Source: Hyphomicrobiales bacterium (GTDB lineage: Bacteria > Pseudomonadota > Alphaproteobacteria > Rhizobiales > Rhizobiaceae). From it: a stretch of 64,000 nt of DNA. The stretch covers positions 1 through 64,000 of the forward strand of contig UCMS01000024.1 in assembly GCA_900473805.1 (NCBI GenBank). Direction: 5' to 3'. Positions 39,222-48,349 of the stretch are shown in pieces. The notes under the pieces were generated by a model. The model was given only the letters and a program-made list of their open reading frames with translations, made no database searches and was not told the DNA's origin. Both the position numbers and the translations under genes were made by a program. Numbering within the stretch: position 1 is the first letter of the stretch; each line of letters begins with the position of its first letter.

Positions 39222-42104
39222 ATGCCCCTCGTTCCTGAAATCGACTACGGCACGCCCGCTTCGCGCTCGGAAAAACTGGTGACGCTCACCATCGACGGTC
39301 GCGAGATCACGGTGCCCGAGGGCACGTCGATCATGCGCGCCTCGATGGAGGCTGGCATCCAGGTGCCAAAACTCTGCGCTACTGACATGGTCGATGCCTT
39401 CGGTTCCTGCCGCCTCTGTCTGATCGAGGTGGAGGGCCGCAACGGCACGCCCGCCTCCTGCACCACGCCCGTGGCACCCGGCATCGTCGTTCACACCCAG
39501 ACGGAGCGGCTGAAGGCCATCCGCAAGGGCGTGATGGAACTCTACATCTCCGACCATCCGCTGGATTGCCTCACCTGCGCGGCAAACGGCGACTGCGAGC
39601 TGCAGGACATGGCGGGTGCCGTCGGCCTGCGCGATGTGCGCTATGGCTATGAAGGGGAGAACCACGTCAAGGCGCGGTCTGCCGAGGGCGGGATCAACGC
39701 CCAGTGGATGCCGAAGGACGAGAGCAATCCCTATTTCACCTATGATCCCTCGAAATGCATCGTCTGTTCGCGCTGCGTGCGGGCCTGCGAAGAGGTGCAG
39801 GGCACGTTTGCCCTGACCATCGAGGGCCGTGGCTTCGACAGCCGCGTGTCGCCGGGCGCGCACGAAGCCTTCCTCTCGTCGGAATGCGTTTCCTGCGGCG
39901 CCTGCGTCCAGGCCTGCCCGACCGCGACGCTGACGGAAAAGTCCGTGATCGCAATCGGCCAGCCGGAGCATTCGGCCGTTACCACCTGCGCCTATTGCGG
40001 CGTTGGCTGCTCCTTCAAGGCGGAGATGCGCGGCGAGGAACTCGTGCGCATGGTGCCGTGGAAGGATGGCCAGGCCAATCGTGGCCATTCCTGCGTCAAG
40101 GGTCGGTTCGCCTATGGTTACGCAAGCCACAAGGACCGCATCCTCAATCCGATGATCCGCGAGAAGATCACCGACCCCTGGCGCGAAGTGACCTGGGAAG
40201 AGGCCTATGCCCATGTCGCCTCGGAGTTCAAGCGCATCCAGTATCAGTATGGCCGTGAGGCCATCGGCGGCATCACCTCGTCGCGCTGCACCAATGAAGA
40301 AACCTATCTGGTCCAGAAGCTGATCCGCGCCGGCTTCGGCAACAACAATGTCGATACCTGCGCTCGCGTCTGCCACTCGCCGACCGGTTACGGCCTCGGC
40401 CAGGCCTTCGGCACCTCGGCCGGCACGCAGAATTTCGACAGCGTCGAACATTCCGATGTCGTTCTCGTCATCGGCGCCAATCCGACCGATGGCCACCCGG
40501 TCTTCGGCTCGCGGCTGAAGAAGCGGCTGCGGCAGGGTGCCAAGCTGATCGTCATCGATCCGCGTCGCATTGATCTCGTACGCACCCCGCATGTGGAAGC
40601 GGCTTACCATCTGCCGCTGAAGCCCGGCACCAATGTTGCCGTGCTGACGGCCATCGCCCATGTCATCGTCACCGAGGGACTGTTCGCCGAGGCTTTCATT
40701 CGCGAGCGCTGTGACTGGTCGGAATTCGAGGACTGGGCGTCCTTCGTCTCCGAGCCAGCACATTCGCCGGAGGAAACCGAAAAGTTCACCGGCGTGCCGG
40801 CCGCCGAGCTGCGGGGTGCCGCCCGCCTGTTTGCGACAGGCGGCAATGGTGCCATCTATTACGGCCTCGGCGTTACCGAACACAGCCAGGGCTCGACCAC
40901 CGTCATGGCGATCGCCAACCTTGCCATGGTGACTGGCAATATCGGCCGGCCGGGCGTCGGCGTGAACCCGCTGCGTGGCCAGAACAATGTCCAGGGTTCC
41001 TGCGATATGGGCTCCTTCCCGCATGAGCTGCCGGGCTACCGCCACGTCTCGGATGATGCCACCCGCGAGACCTTCGAAAAGCTCTGGGGCGTGGAACTCA
41101 GCAACGAGCCGGGCCTGCGCATCCCGAACATGCTGGACGCCGCCGTCGATGGTTCGTTTAAGGGGATCTATATCCAGGGCGAAGACATCCTGCAGTCCGA
41201 CCCCGATACCAAACATGTCTCGGCTGGTCTCGCTGCCATGGAATGCGTCGTGGTGCACGATCTCTTCCTCAACGAGACGGCGAACTACGCGCATGTCTTC
41301 CTGCCGGGCTCGACCTTCCTGGAAAAGGACGGGACCTTCACCAATGCCGAGCGGCGCATCAATCGCGTGCGCAAGGTGATGACGCCGAAGAATGGCTATG
41401 CCGACTGGGAAGTCACCCAGAAGCTCGCCCAGGCCATGGGGCTTTCCTGGAACTACACCCATCCGTCTCAGATCATGGACGAGATCGCAGCGACCACGCC
41501 CAGCTTTGCCGGCGTCTCCTATGATTATCTGGAGAAGATGGGCTCGGTGCAGTGGCCCTGCAACGAGAAATTCCCGGTCGGTTCGCCGATCATGCATATC
41601 GACGGTTTCGTGCGCGGCAAGGGCAAGTTCATCCGCACCGAATATGTCGCGACCGACGAACGCACCGGCCCACGCTTCCCGCTGCTCCTGACGACAGGGC
41701 GAATCCTTTCCCAATATAATGTCGGAGCCCAGACGCGGCGCACCGAGAATGTCGTCTGGCACGAGGAGGACCGGCTGGAGATCCATCCGCACGATGCCGA
41801 ACAGCGCGGGGTCAAGGACGGCGACTGGATCAAGCTTGCCAGCCGCGCCGGCGACACGACGCTTCGCGCTTTGATCACCGATCGCGTCGCTCCGGGTGTG
41901 GTCTACACGACCTTCCACCATCCGAACACCCAGGCCAATGTCATCACGACGGACTTCTCCGACTGGGCGACCAACTGCCCGGAATACAAGGTGACGGCCG
42001 TGCAGATCTCGCCGTCGAACGGGCCGACGGAATGGCAGGAGGAATATGAGGAGTTGTCGCGCCAGTCGCGGCGGATTGTCGGCAAGCTGGAAGCGGCCGA
42101 ATGA
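39222..42104 (+). CDS. fdsA: NAD-dependent formate dehydrogenase alpha subunit (molybdenum)
   Basis: FdsA oxidises formate to CO2 at a molybdenum bis-MGD site. The 960-residue protein starts MPLVPEIDYGTP after an AGGAGG site. The N-terminal [2Fe-2S] ligands are Cys52, 63, 66 and 80; a HPLDCLTC...C segment and two ferredoxin sets (CIVCSRCVRAC, CVSCGACVQAC) follow, then CAYCGVGCSF of the catalytic domain. The catalytic residue is expected to be Cys384 in ARVCHSPTGYG, next to His385. A molybdopterin C-terminal domain (ILSQYNVGAQTRR, HHPNTQANV) completes it. It overlaps fdhD (ATGA). Confidence 0.96.
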   Translation: MPLVPEIDYGTPASRSEKLVTLTIDGREITVPEGTSIMRASMEAGIQVPKLCATDMVDAFGSCRLCLIEVEGRNGTPASCTTPVAPGIVVHTQTERLKAIRKGVMELYISDHPLDCLTCAANGDCELQDMAGAVGLRDVRYGYEGENHVKARSAEGGINAQWMPKDESNPYFTYDPSKCIVCSRCVRACEEVQGTFALTIEGRGFDSRVSPGAHEAFLSSECVSCGACVQACPTATLTEKSVIAIGQPEHSAVTTCAYCGVGCSFKAEMRGEELVRMVPWKDGQANRGHSCVKGRFAYGYASHKDRILNPMIREKITDPWREVTWEEAYAHVASEFKRIQYQYGREAIGGITSSRCTNEETYLVQKLIRAGFGNNNVDTCARVCHSPTGYGLGQAFGTSAGTQNFDSVEHSDVVLVIGANPTDGHPVFGSRLKKRLRQGAKLIVIDPRRIDLVRTPHVEAAYHLPLKPGTNVAVLTAIAHVIVTEGLFAEAFIRERCDWSEFEDWASFVSEPAHSPEETEKFTGVPAAELRGAARLFATGGNGAIYYGLGVTEHSQGSTTVMAIANLAMVTGNIGRPGVGVNPLRGQNNVQGSCDMGSFPHELPGYRHVSDDATRETFEKLWGVELSNEPGLRIPNMLDAAVDGSFKGIYIQGEDILQSDPDTKHVSAGLAAMECVVVHDLFLNETANYAHVFLPGSTFLEKDGTFTNAERRINRVRKVMTPKNGYADWEVTQKLAQAMGLSWNYTHPSQIMDEIAATTPSFAGVSYDYLEKMGSVQWPCNEKFPVGSPIMHIDGFVRGKGKFIRTEYVATDERTGPRFPLLLTTGRILSQYNVGAQTRRTENVVWHEEDRLEIHPHDAEQRGVKDGDWIKLASRAGDTTLRALITDRVAPGVVYTTFHHPNTQANVITTDFSDWATNCPEYKVTAVQISPSNGPTEWQEEYEELSRQSRRIVGKLEAAE

Positions 42105-42931
42105 GTGATGTGATCGGCTCCACAGCGCGCATGGTTGGCGGGCTCAAGGCGAGCCGCGGGCTCGTTTCGAGCAGCAGCCGGCTCGTACCCGAGGAGGTGC
42201 CGATCGCCTTTTCCTATGCCGGCTCAACCCATGCGGTGATGATGGCGACGCCCGATGATCTCGAGGATTTCGCCGTCGGATTTTCGCTCGCCGAGGGCAT
42301 CATTGAGCGAGCCGAGGACGTGGTGTCGATCGAGATCGTTGAAGCCGGCGAGGGGATCGATGTTCAGGTGACGCTGAAGGAGATGACGGCGGAAGCGCTG
42401 AGCGCTCGACGTCGTCGCATGGCCGGGCCTGTCGGTTGCGGGCTCTGCGGGATTGAGTCGATCGAACAGGCGAGCCGACCTGTCCGGGCCGTTGGGTCGG
42501 ATGAGGTTCGGCTCACCGCGCGCGAGATCGCCGATGCGACGTCGATGCTGGCCGCAGCCCAGGACCTCAACCGCCAGACCCGCGCTGTCCACGCCGCCGG
42601 TTTCTATTGCCCGCATGAGGGGCTGGTTGCGATCCGGGAAGATGTGGGCCGCCACAATGCGCTCGACAAACTCGCCGGTGCCGTGCTGCTCGGAGGCTGG
42701 GCGTCCCACCTCGGCGCGGTCGTGGTGACAAGCCGACTGTCCGTCGAGATGGTGCAAAAGACGGCAGCGCTCGGTGCGCCCGTATTGATTGCCATTTCCG
42801 CGCCGACAGCGCTTGCCATCCGAACGGCCGCGCAGGCTGGAATCACCTTGATCGGCATTGCGCGCGACGAGGATTTCGAGATTTTCACCCGGCCAGACCG
42901 AGTGGCCGAAGGAGTACCGATGCATGTCTGA
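42101..42931 (+). CDS. fdsC: Formate dehydrogenase sulfur-transfer protein FdhD (FdsC)
   Basis: FdhD-type proteins insert sulfur into the molybdenum cofactor so that formate dehydrogenase becomes active. The 276-residue protein has the Cys113-Gly-Leu-Cys116 pair (GPVGCGLCG), which in E. coli FdhD takes sulfur from IscS, and the conserved DVGRHNALDKL-like segment (here REDVGRHNALDKLAG, about 181-195). It overlaps fdsA by 4 bases and fdsD by 8. Because the fds operon carries its own copy, the gene name fdsC is used for the same protein. Confidence 0.93.
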   Translation: MSDVIGSTARMVGGLKASRGLVSSSSRLVPEEVPIAFSYAGSTHAVMMATPDDLEDFAVGFSLAEGIIERAEDVVSIEIVEAGEGIDVQVTLKEMTAEALSARRRRMAGPVGCGLCGIESIEQASRPVRAVGSDEVRLTAREIADATSMLAAAQDLNRQTRAVHAAGFYCPHEGLVAIREDVGRHNALDKLAGAVLLGGWASHLGAVVVTSRLSVEMVQKTAALGAPVLIAISAPTALAIRTAAQAGITLIGIARDEDFEIFTRPDRVAEGVPMHV

Positions 42932-43268
42932 AACCGGCACCGACGCCAAGCTGGTCCGCATGGCCAATCAGATCGCCACCTTCTTCCTGTCTCAGCCGGA
43001 GGAGGTACGCGTGGAGGGCGTCGCCACGCATATCAACAAGTTCTGGGAAACACGGATGCGCCGTCGCTTCTTCGAACTGATGGCTATCCCTGATGCCGGT
43101 TTCCTGCCTCTGGTCGTTGAGGCCGCCAGCCAGGTCAAGCGCCCCGGAGAAACCGACGCCACCGCCGTCGGCGTTGGCTATGACGCCGCCGATGGTGCGC
43201 CTGGCGGCAAGGGTGTGGCCGCAGGCGAATCGCTATCTGAGCCGAGCATTCCCGAGACGGCGCCCTGA
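42924..43268 (+). CDS. fdsD: Formate dehydrogenase delta subunit
   Basis: FdsD is a small protein needed to form active FdsABG in related bacteria. The 114 residues begin MSETGTDAKLVRMANQIATFF and contain HINKFWETRMRRRF (about 45-58), a pattern of the FdsD/DUF family. The C-terminal third (about 80-114) is Gly/Ala/Pro-rich and probably disordered. The ATG at 42924 overlaps the end of fdhD by 8 bases. It closes the operon; a bulged hairpin lies at 43282-43320 before the convergent asparaginase gene. Confidence 0.85.
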   Translation: MSETGTDAKLVRMANQIATFFLSQPEEVRVEGVATHINKFWETRMRRRFFELMAIPDAGFLPLVVEAASQVKRPGETDATAVGVGYDAADGAPGGKGVAAGESLSEPSIPETAP

Positions 43269-43281
43269 GCGAAGCACCGCC

Positions 43282-43320
43282 TGCCGGACGTCGTTCCTCG
43301 ATCAGACGAGGCGTCCGGCA
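43282..43320. terminator. Bulged hairpin between fdsD and the asparaginase gene
   Basis: TGCCGGACG pairs with CGTCCGGCA (9 bp), and inside it CCTCG pairs with CGAGG, separated by a TCGTT bulge on one side. It sits between two convergent genes; no strong T tract is present on either strand, so the terminator role is tentative. Confidence 0.45.
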
Positions 43321-43328
43321 CGCTTCTC

Positions 43329-44174
43329 CTAGTTGAGCCACAGATGAATGAGAGCGGCTTCCGGTGTCTGCGCGCCGCCGTTTTCGATACCCGTGCTCCA
43401 GAGGCCGGCGCCGGCCGCATAGGCGCCGGGTGACAGGCCGCCTGCCTCGCACTGGCTCACCGCCCGCAGCCGCTTTCCACTCTTTACTGCTTCGGCAAGA
43501 ACCGTCAGCAGCGCCGTATCGTTCATTGCCGTCCCGGCACCGAAGATCCGCAGCACTGCGCCGTCGAGCTTTGCCAGCATGGCCTCCACCGCCTCTGCCG
43601 GAACACCCGGCGATAGTGTCAGGATTGCCAGCCTGCGATCCTCGAAGGTCCGGCGCTGTGGCACGTCCGATGTCGCTTGCGCTTGGGAGCGGAAGGCATC
43701 TGCCTCGTGGCTGTGATGTTTGACCAGGCCGTCGGCGGCGATACGCTTGCCCGCAAAGGCCAGCCACACGCCGGGTTTGCTCTCCGTCGCAGCAGAAATT
43801 GCCAGGTCGAGATTGCCCTCGGCATCGCCTTCCTGTCCTAGCGGCAGCATCGAGCCGCAGAGGGTGACGCTGCGGTTTTCGCCGGCCAGCGCCTGGCTGA
43901 GCGCTGCGCCGGTGAAGGCCATGGTGTCGGTGCCGTGGGTGATGATCACGGCTGCCTGCGGATGGCTGCGGATCGTCTCCAGCATCCGGTTCCAGTGACG
44001 AGGGCCGACATCGGCGCTGTCGAGCAAGGGATCGAAGACGTCCGTTGTCAAAACCGTTCCTGCCGGCAGTCGTGCGGCAATGGCGTCTTCCACGAGCCCC
44101 TTCAAAGGTGCCAACCCTTCCGGCGTCTCGGCCATCCCGATCGTTCCACCTGTGTGGATCAGCAGCAGTTTCAT
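43329..44174 (-). CDS. L-asparaginase
   Basis: This 281-residue enzyme belongs to the bacterial asparaginase/glutaminase fold. The first Thr lies in HTGGTIGM (Thr11), and the second catalytic Thr with Asp is in THGTDTMA (about 75-82). The ATG at 44174 follows a GGGAGG site. No signal peptide is seen, so it is probably cytoplasmic (type I-like), which would fit asparagine use as nitrogen source; this is inference. It is shorter than E. coli AnsA/B (about 330-340). It is convergent with fdsD. Confidence 0.82.
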   Translation of the reverse strand: MKLLLIHTGGTIGMAETPEGLAPLKGLVEDAIAARLPAGTVLTTDVFDPLLDSADVGPRHWNRMLETIRSHPQAAVIITHGTDTMAFTGAALSQALAGENRSVTLCGSMLPLGQEGDAEGNLDLAISAATESKPGVWLAFAGKRIAADGLVKHHSHEADAFRSQAQATSDVPQRRTFEDRRLAILTLSPGVPAEAVEAMLAKLDGAVLRIFGAGTAMNDTALLTVLAEAVKSGKRLRAVSQCEAGGLSPGAYAAGAGLWSTGIENGGAQTPEAALIHLWLN

Positions 44175-44247
44175 CGTCTCGCCTCCCGGATTTGTTGCCG
44201 TCTGGTAGGGCAGTGCCAAGCGGATATCAACCGGGTTCGTCAACGCA

Positions 44248-44277
44248 AAAGGGCAGTGCGGTGAAGCACTGCCCTTT
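44248..44277 (-). terminator. Terminator of the mcp-cheW unit
   Basis: AAAGGGCAGTGC and GCACTGCCCTTT form a perfect 12-bp stem around GGTGAA, and on the minus strand the stem is followed by TTTT. It lies 25 bases after the cheW stop. Confidence 0.85.
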
Positions 44278-44301
44278 CAAAACGGATGGTTGGTCGCCCG
44301 A

Positions 44302-44778
44302 TCAGGCGGCCAGGTCTTCCAGGTCGCTGCCCTTGAACATCTTGGCGAGGTTCAGGAAGCAGATCATGCCGTTTTCGTTGGCGATGATGCCTTCGGAGAA
44401 GGTCTTGTCGAAGGAGGCCGAGACTTCCGGAACCGGCTGAACCTGGCTCGACGGGATGGTCAGGATGTCCGAAACGCGGTCGACCAGCATGCCGATGACC
44501 ATATTGTGGACTTCGGCAACGACGATGGCCGAGCGCTCGTTGGCAACCGTGCTCTTCATGCCGAGCTTGTAGGCGAGGTCGATGATCGGGATGACCGAGC
44601 CACGCAGGTTCATCACGCCGATCACATCGGCCGGAGCATGCGGGATCGGCGTCGAGGGCGCCCAGCCGCGGATTTCGCGGATGGTCGTGGTCTTGACGCA
44701 GAATTCCTGATCATGAAGCCGGAAAGCAATGATCTCGAGTGTTTCGCCGCCGAAGCTGGTGGAACTGATAGTGGCCAT
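44302..44778 (-). CDS. cheW: Chemotaxis coupling protein CheW
   Basis: CheW links chemoreceptors to the CheA kinase. The 158-residue protein has the family pattern ETLEIIAFRLHDQEFCVKTTTIREI and the VIGVMNLRGSVIPIIDL loop (about 57-73). The ATG at 44778 is inside the stop of the upstream chemoreceptor gene (TAATG), showing translational coupling. This separate receptor-CheW pair away from a che operon suggests that it feeds an existing CheA array. The terminator immediately follows. Confidence 0.93.
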   Translation of the reverse strand: MATISSTSFGGETLEIIAFRLHDQEFCVKTTTIREIRGWAPSTPIPHAPADVIGVMNLRGSVIPIIDLAYKLGMKSTVANERSAIVVAEVHNMVIGMLVDRVSDILTIPSSQVQPVPEVSASFDKTFSEGIIANENGMICFLNLAKMFKGSDLEDLAA

Positions 44779-46562
44779 TAGAAACCTTCCCAACCTTCCT
44801 GTACCTTGGCGGTTGCTGCTCCACCTGCGGCGCGAGCGACAGTCGCCATGAGTTTGCGGGCCGGTGATGCTACAGCTGCAGTATCGGACCGCGTTGGTGA
44901 CACTGTAGTCGAAGAGTGTTGCCCAATTCTAAACTGTCCGACGAGTTCGCGCAGTTCGGCTGCCTGTTGCGCCAGACTGTGGCTGGCCGCCGTCGATTCC
45001 TCGACCATGGCTGCATTCTGCTGCGTGTTCTGGTCCATGCCATTGACGGCCTTGTTGATTTCCTGAAGGCCCGTTGCCTGCTCACGCGATCCTTCGACGA
45101 TGGCGATGACATTGCGGTTGATGTCCTTGACCTCGCTGACGATCTGCTCCAGAGCCTTCCCCGTCTCGCCAACCAGCTGGACGCCGGTCTTCACCTGATC
45201 GCCGGACTTGCCGATGAGCGTCTTGATCTCCTTGGCAGCGCTTGCCGACCGTTGTGCAAGTTCGCGTACTTCCTGTGCCACGACCGCAAATCCCTTGCCC
45301 GCTTCCCCGGCTCGCGCGGCCTCCACGCCCGCGTTCAAGGCCAGAAGATTGGTCTGGAACGCGATCTCGTCGATCACGCCGATAATGCTCGAGATTTCCT
45401 TGGAGGAGTTCTCGATCTCATCCATGGCGCGGATTGCGCTCTTCACGATCTCTCCCGATCGTTCGGCTCCGTCCTTCGTGCGGGCGACCATCTGACCTGC
45501 TTCGGTCGCTCGCTTGGAACTGTCGGCAACGGTCTGCGTGATCTGCTCGAGTGCGGCTGCCGTCTCCTCGACGGCTGCCGCCTGTTGTTCCGTGCGCTTT
45601 GCAAGGTGGTCAGAAGCAATGCGGATCTGTTCGGAGCCGGATGCGATGGCAACCGTATTGCCGTTGACATTTTGCATGGCCGACCGCATCCGGTCGATCG
45701 CGGCGTTGAAGTCGACGCGGATCTGCTCCAGCGCAGGAATGAAAGGGTCGTCGATCCGCGCAGTCAGGTCACCATGGGCCAGCGCCGTGAGCCCCCTGGC
45801 AATCTCGTCCACGGCGCGCACTCGCCCCGTGATGTCGGTCGCGTATTTGACGACCTTGAAGACACGGCCATTGGAATCGAAGATCGGATTGTAGGACGCC
45901 TGAATCCAGACAGGCTTTCCGCCCTTGCCGATGCGCTTGAACTCCTGGGCGACGAACTGGCCAGCGGCCAGCGTTCTCCAGAACTCGCGATAGGCTTCGG
46001 AGCGAACGTAATCGGGCTCGCAGAACATTTGATGATGCTTGCCGACGATTTCATCCAGACTGTAGCCGAGGGTCGCCAGAAAATTCCCATTGGCGGTGAG
46101 GATGTCACCCGTGGGGGTAAACTCGATCGTGGCCTGGACTCGCGAAATGGCGTCGAGTTTGCCGGCGTCCTCCGCGGCTTTCTGCTTGGCGGCCGTGATG
46201 TCGGTGGCGAATTTCACGATCTTCCAGAGTTTGCCGTTCTTGAAGACCGGGTTGTACGACGCTTGGATCCAGACTTCACGTCCGTCTTTCCGAATGCGCT
46301 TGTATTCGCGGCTTTCGAACTGGCCGCGATTGAGCATTGCCCAGAAATCGCGGTAGTCCTGCGTTTGCGTATAGGCCGGGTCACAGAAAATCCGGTGATG
46401 TTTGCCGCGGATCTCGGCCGGCTCATAACCGAGCGCCCGGCAGAAGTTCTCGTTGGCGTCGATGATGGTGCCATCGAGATTGAATTCGATGATGGCCTGA
46501 GAGCGCCCCAATGCATCCAGGACGGCCTTTGATGCGTATCCGGGAAGAGGAATGAGTGTCAT
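44778..46562 (-). CDS. Soluble methyl-accepting chemotaxis protein with two PAS domains
   Basis: This 594-residue receptor (start chosen at MTLIPLPG with a GGAAAC site; an upstream ATG at 46610 is possible) has two similar PAS domains (about 18-115 and 135-235), each ending with an [25 protein letters not shown] segment, then a HAMP-like stretch and a methyl-accepting signalling domain with the tip [21 protein letters not shown]. No transmembrane helix is seen, so it is a cytoplasmic sensor, maybe of redox or energy state. The C-terminus GWEGF fits the CheR-docking pentapeptide x-W-x-x-F. It is coupled to cheW. Confidence 0.88.
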   Translation of the reverse strand: MTLIPLPGYASKAVLDALGRSQAIIEFNLDGTIIDANENFCRALGYEPAEIRGKHHRIFCDPAYTQTQDYRDFWAMLNRGQFESREYKRIRKDGREVWIQASYNPVFKNGKLWKIVKFATDITAAKQKAAEDAGKLDAISRVQATIEFTPTGDILTANGNFLATLGYSLDEIVGKHHQMFCEPDYVRSEAYREFWRTLAAGQFVAQEFKRIGKGGKPVWIQASYNPIFDSNGRVFKVVKYATDITGRVRAVDEIARGLTALAHGDLTARIDDPFIPALEQIRVDFNAAIDRMRSAMQNVNGNTVAIASGSEQIRIASDHLAKRTEQQAAAVEETAAALEQITQTVADSSKRATEAGQMVARTKDGAERSGEIVKSAIRAMDEIENSSKEISSIIGVIDEIAFQTNLLALNAGVEAARAGEAGKGFAVVAQEVRELAQRSASAAKEIKTLIGKSGDQVKTGVQLVGETGKALEQIVSEVKDINRNVIAIVEGSREQATGLQEINKAVNGMDQNTQQNAAMVEESTAASHSLAQQAAELRELVGQFRIGQHSSTTVSPTRSDTAAVASPARKLMATVARAAGGAATAKVQEGWEGF

Positions 46563-46757
46563 CTGACGTTTCCGTGTTTCGCGGTCGCCTGTCAGACGAC
46601 CTTCTGACACTCATGGTAGAGTACGGGCGATTAATAACCTCTCAAAAAAGGGGGTTCAATGCGTTGAATTTCGTCAATTTCAGACCGCCATCGCCATGTA
46701 ATAAATATATTATCTTTTTATTCTAAAATTCTTTCGTACAGCAGCTCACGCGCGTAT
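46563..46757. promoter_or_regulatory. AT-rich gap upstream of the chemoreceptor gene
   Basis: This 195-bp region lies between the arginase stop and the chemoreceptor start. It contains the most AT-rich stretch of the window (about 46695-46735, with TAATA-AATA-TATTA and T/A runs) and probably carries the mcp-cheW promoter. No clear terminator for the arginase gene was found in it. Confidence 0.35.
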
Positions 46758-47693
46758 TCAGTGCCCCCGTGTCGGCCTGTCGAGGATGCGTTTTCCAAAA
46801 AGACTTGCGGCGAGATCCACCATGACGCGTGCGCTGCGGCCCCGGTCGTCAAGAAACGGATTGAGTTCCACCAGATCCAGTGAGGACACGAGACCGCTGT
46901 CGTGAAGAAGCTCCATGATCAGATGCGCCTCCCGGAATGTCGCGCCCCCCGGCACGGACGTGCCGACGCCAGGCGCCACGTCCGGATCGAGGAAATCGAC
47001 GTCGAGGCTCACATGCAGAAGGGCATCTGCAGCCCGGACATCCGATAGAATTCGCTTCATGATGCTGCCCATGCCCTCCTCGTCGATGGCGCGCATGTCG
47101 AACACATTGACGGCGTTCTCGGAGATCAGTCTGCGCTCCTCCTCGTCGACCGAGCGGATGCCGACCTGGTAGACGTTTCGGGGATCGACGAAGGGACGGT
47201 CTGCCGGAAGGATCGGGGCGAACTCGGCCTTGCCGCAGAAGAAGGCCACGGGCATGCCGTGAATGTTGCCGGACGGGGAGGTGTCCGGCGCGTTGAAATC
47301 GGAATGGGCGTCGAGCCAGAGCACGAAGAGCGGTCGACCGGCGTCCCGTGCATGGCGGGCCATGCCGGAGACGCTGCCCATGGACAGGCTGTGATCGCCG
47401 CCCAGCATCACCGGCACGGATCCTCGTGACGCCGCTGCGTAGGTTTCGGCTTCGATGACCCGGGTAAAGGCACCAACAACATCGAGCTTGCGGGCGCGCT
47501 CCATCTGCGGAAGGTCATCAGCCGGTGCAGGCCGCAGGTCGCCCCGGTCCTCGACGGTGTAACCCAAGTCGAGCAGGGTCTGGGCGATGCCTGCAATGCG
47601 AAGGGCGGCGGGACCCATGGCGCAGCCGCCCCGACCGGAGCCCTCCTCCAAGGGAATACCGATTAGGCTCACCGTCTTGGTCACATCGCTCAT
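46758..47693 (-). CDS. rocF: Arginase
   Basis: Arginase hydrolyses arginine to ornithine and urea. The 311-residue protein carries the binuclear manganese motifs GGDHSLSMG, DAHSDFN and SLDVDFLDPDVAPG. The ATG at 47693 follows a GAGGA site; a start 12 bases earlier has none. A divergent AsnC/Lrp-type gene next door suggests arginine-responsive control, as for known rocF/arcR pairs; this is inference from context. The gene ends 195 bases before the chemoreceptor start. Confidence 0.9.
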   Translation of the reverse strand: MSDVTKTVSLIGIPLEEGSGRGGCAMGPAALRIAGIAQTLLDLGYTVEDRGDLRPAPADDLPQMERARKLDVVGAFTRVIEAETYAAASRGSVPVMLGGDHSLSMGSVSGMARHARDAGRPLFVLWLDAHSDFNAPDTSPSGNIHGMPVAFFCGKAEFAPILPADRPFVDPRNVYQVGIRSVDEEERRLISENAVNVFDMRAIDEEGMGSIMKRILSDVRAADALLHVSLDVDFLDPDVAPGVGTSVPGGATFREAHLIMELLHDSGLVSSLDLVELNPFLDDRGRSARVMVDLAASLFGKRILDRPTRGH

Positions 47694-47756
47694 GGTCGTC
47701 CTCATTTTCGTTTTCCCGGATCATCGGGTATTCCGCTGTTGTCAAAAAGATGGAAC

Positions 47757-47807
47757 ATCGTCACAAGGCGCTATAGTTTGAGCAAATCGCAACCATCATG
47801 TGACGAT
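47757..47807. promoter_or_regulatory. 9-bp inverted repeat between arginase and asnC genes
   Basis: ATCGTCACA (47757-47765) and TGTGACGAT (47799-47807) are perfect inverted copies with centres 42 bp apart, close to four helical turns. TATAGT at 47772-47777 between them could be a -10 element. This fits cooperative binding of an octameric Lrp-type regulator. The second arm ends 7 bases before the regulator start. Confidence 0.5.
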
Positions 47808-47814
47808 CTGTAAA

Positions 47815-48240
47815 ATGGACGATCTCGATCGCAATATCCTCGCCGCGCTTCGGCAAAACGCTCGACTGCCGGTGGCTTCCCTTGCCGCGATGACCGGGGC
47901 GTCGCGGGCGACCGTCACGGCGCGCATCGACCGGCTCGTGTCAAACGGCACGATCGCGGCCTTCACCATTCTCACGGGTCAGGAAATCCAGGCGAGCGGC
48001 GTGCGCGCCATCGTCATGATCGAGGTGGTGGGCAAGTTTGCAGACCGGGTTGCCCATCAGCTGCGGGGTTTGCCGCAGGTGAAGAGCTTGCACAGCACAA
48101 ACGGTCGCTGGGACTTCATCGCCGAGCTGGAAGAGCGCGATCTCGCCGGTTTCGACGAGACGCTGCGCCGCATTCGCCTGATCGAGGGTATCAACCTGAC
48201 TGAATCCAGCATTCTGCTCAAGACCAGCAAGGTCGGTTGA
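47815..48240 (+). CDS. AsnC/Lrp-family regulator
   Basis: This 141-residue regulator has an N-terminal helix-turn-helix (MDDLDRNILAALRQNARLPVASLAAMTGASRATVTARIDRL pattern, residues 1-41) and a C-terminal RAM ligand domain. It starts 121 bases from the divergent arginase gene and is a likely controller of arginine breakdown. A GTG five codons earlier (47800) is an alternative start, as the ATG has no good ribosome site. The inverted repeat between the genes may be its operator. Confidence 0.88.
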   Translation: MDDLDRNILAALRQNARLPVASLAAMTGASRATVTARIDRLVSNGTIAAFTILTGQEIQASGVRAIVMIEVVGKFADRVAHQLRGLPQVKSLHSTNGRWDFIAELEERDLAGFDETLRRIRLIEGINLTESSILLKTSKVG

Positions 48241-48257
48241 CGCCGGCCTGGCACGTA

Positions 48258-48348
48258 TCCGGCGAGTGGATTTCGCCGGAACGCTCTATCTCATTGTTTC
48301 CACGCAATTCCAGACGCAAAACCGCTTGGCCCATTTTGCTGGAATTGC
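48258..48348. terminator. Two hairpins between the convergent asnC and tamB genes
   Basis: TCCGGCGA-GTGGATT-TCGCCGGA (48258-48280) and the 10-bp inverted repeat GCAATTCCAG...CTGGAATTGC (48304-48313, 48339-48348) fill the gap between the stops. They probably end transcription from both sides although T tracts are poor. Confidence 0.5.
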
Positions 48349-48349
48349 T

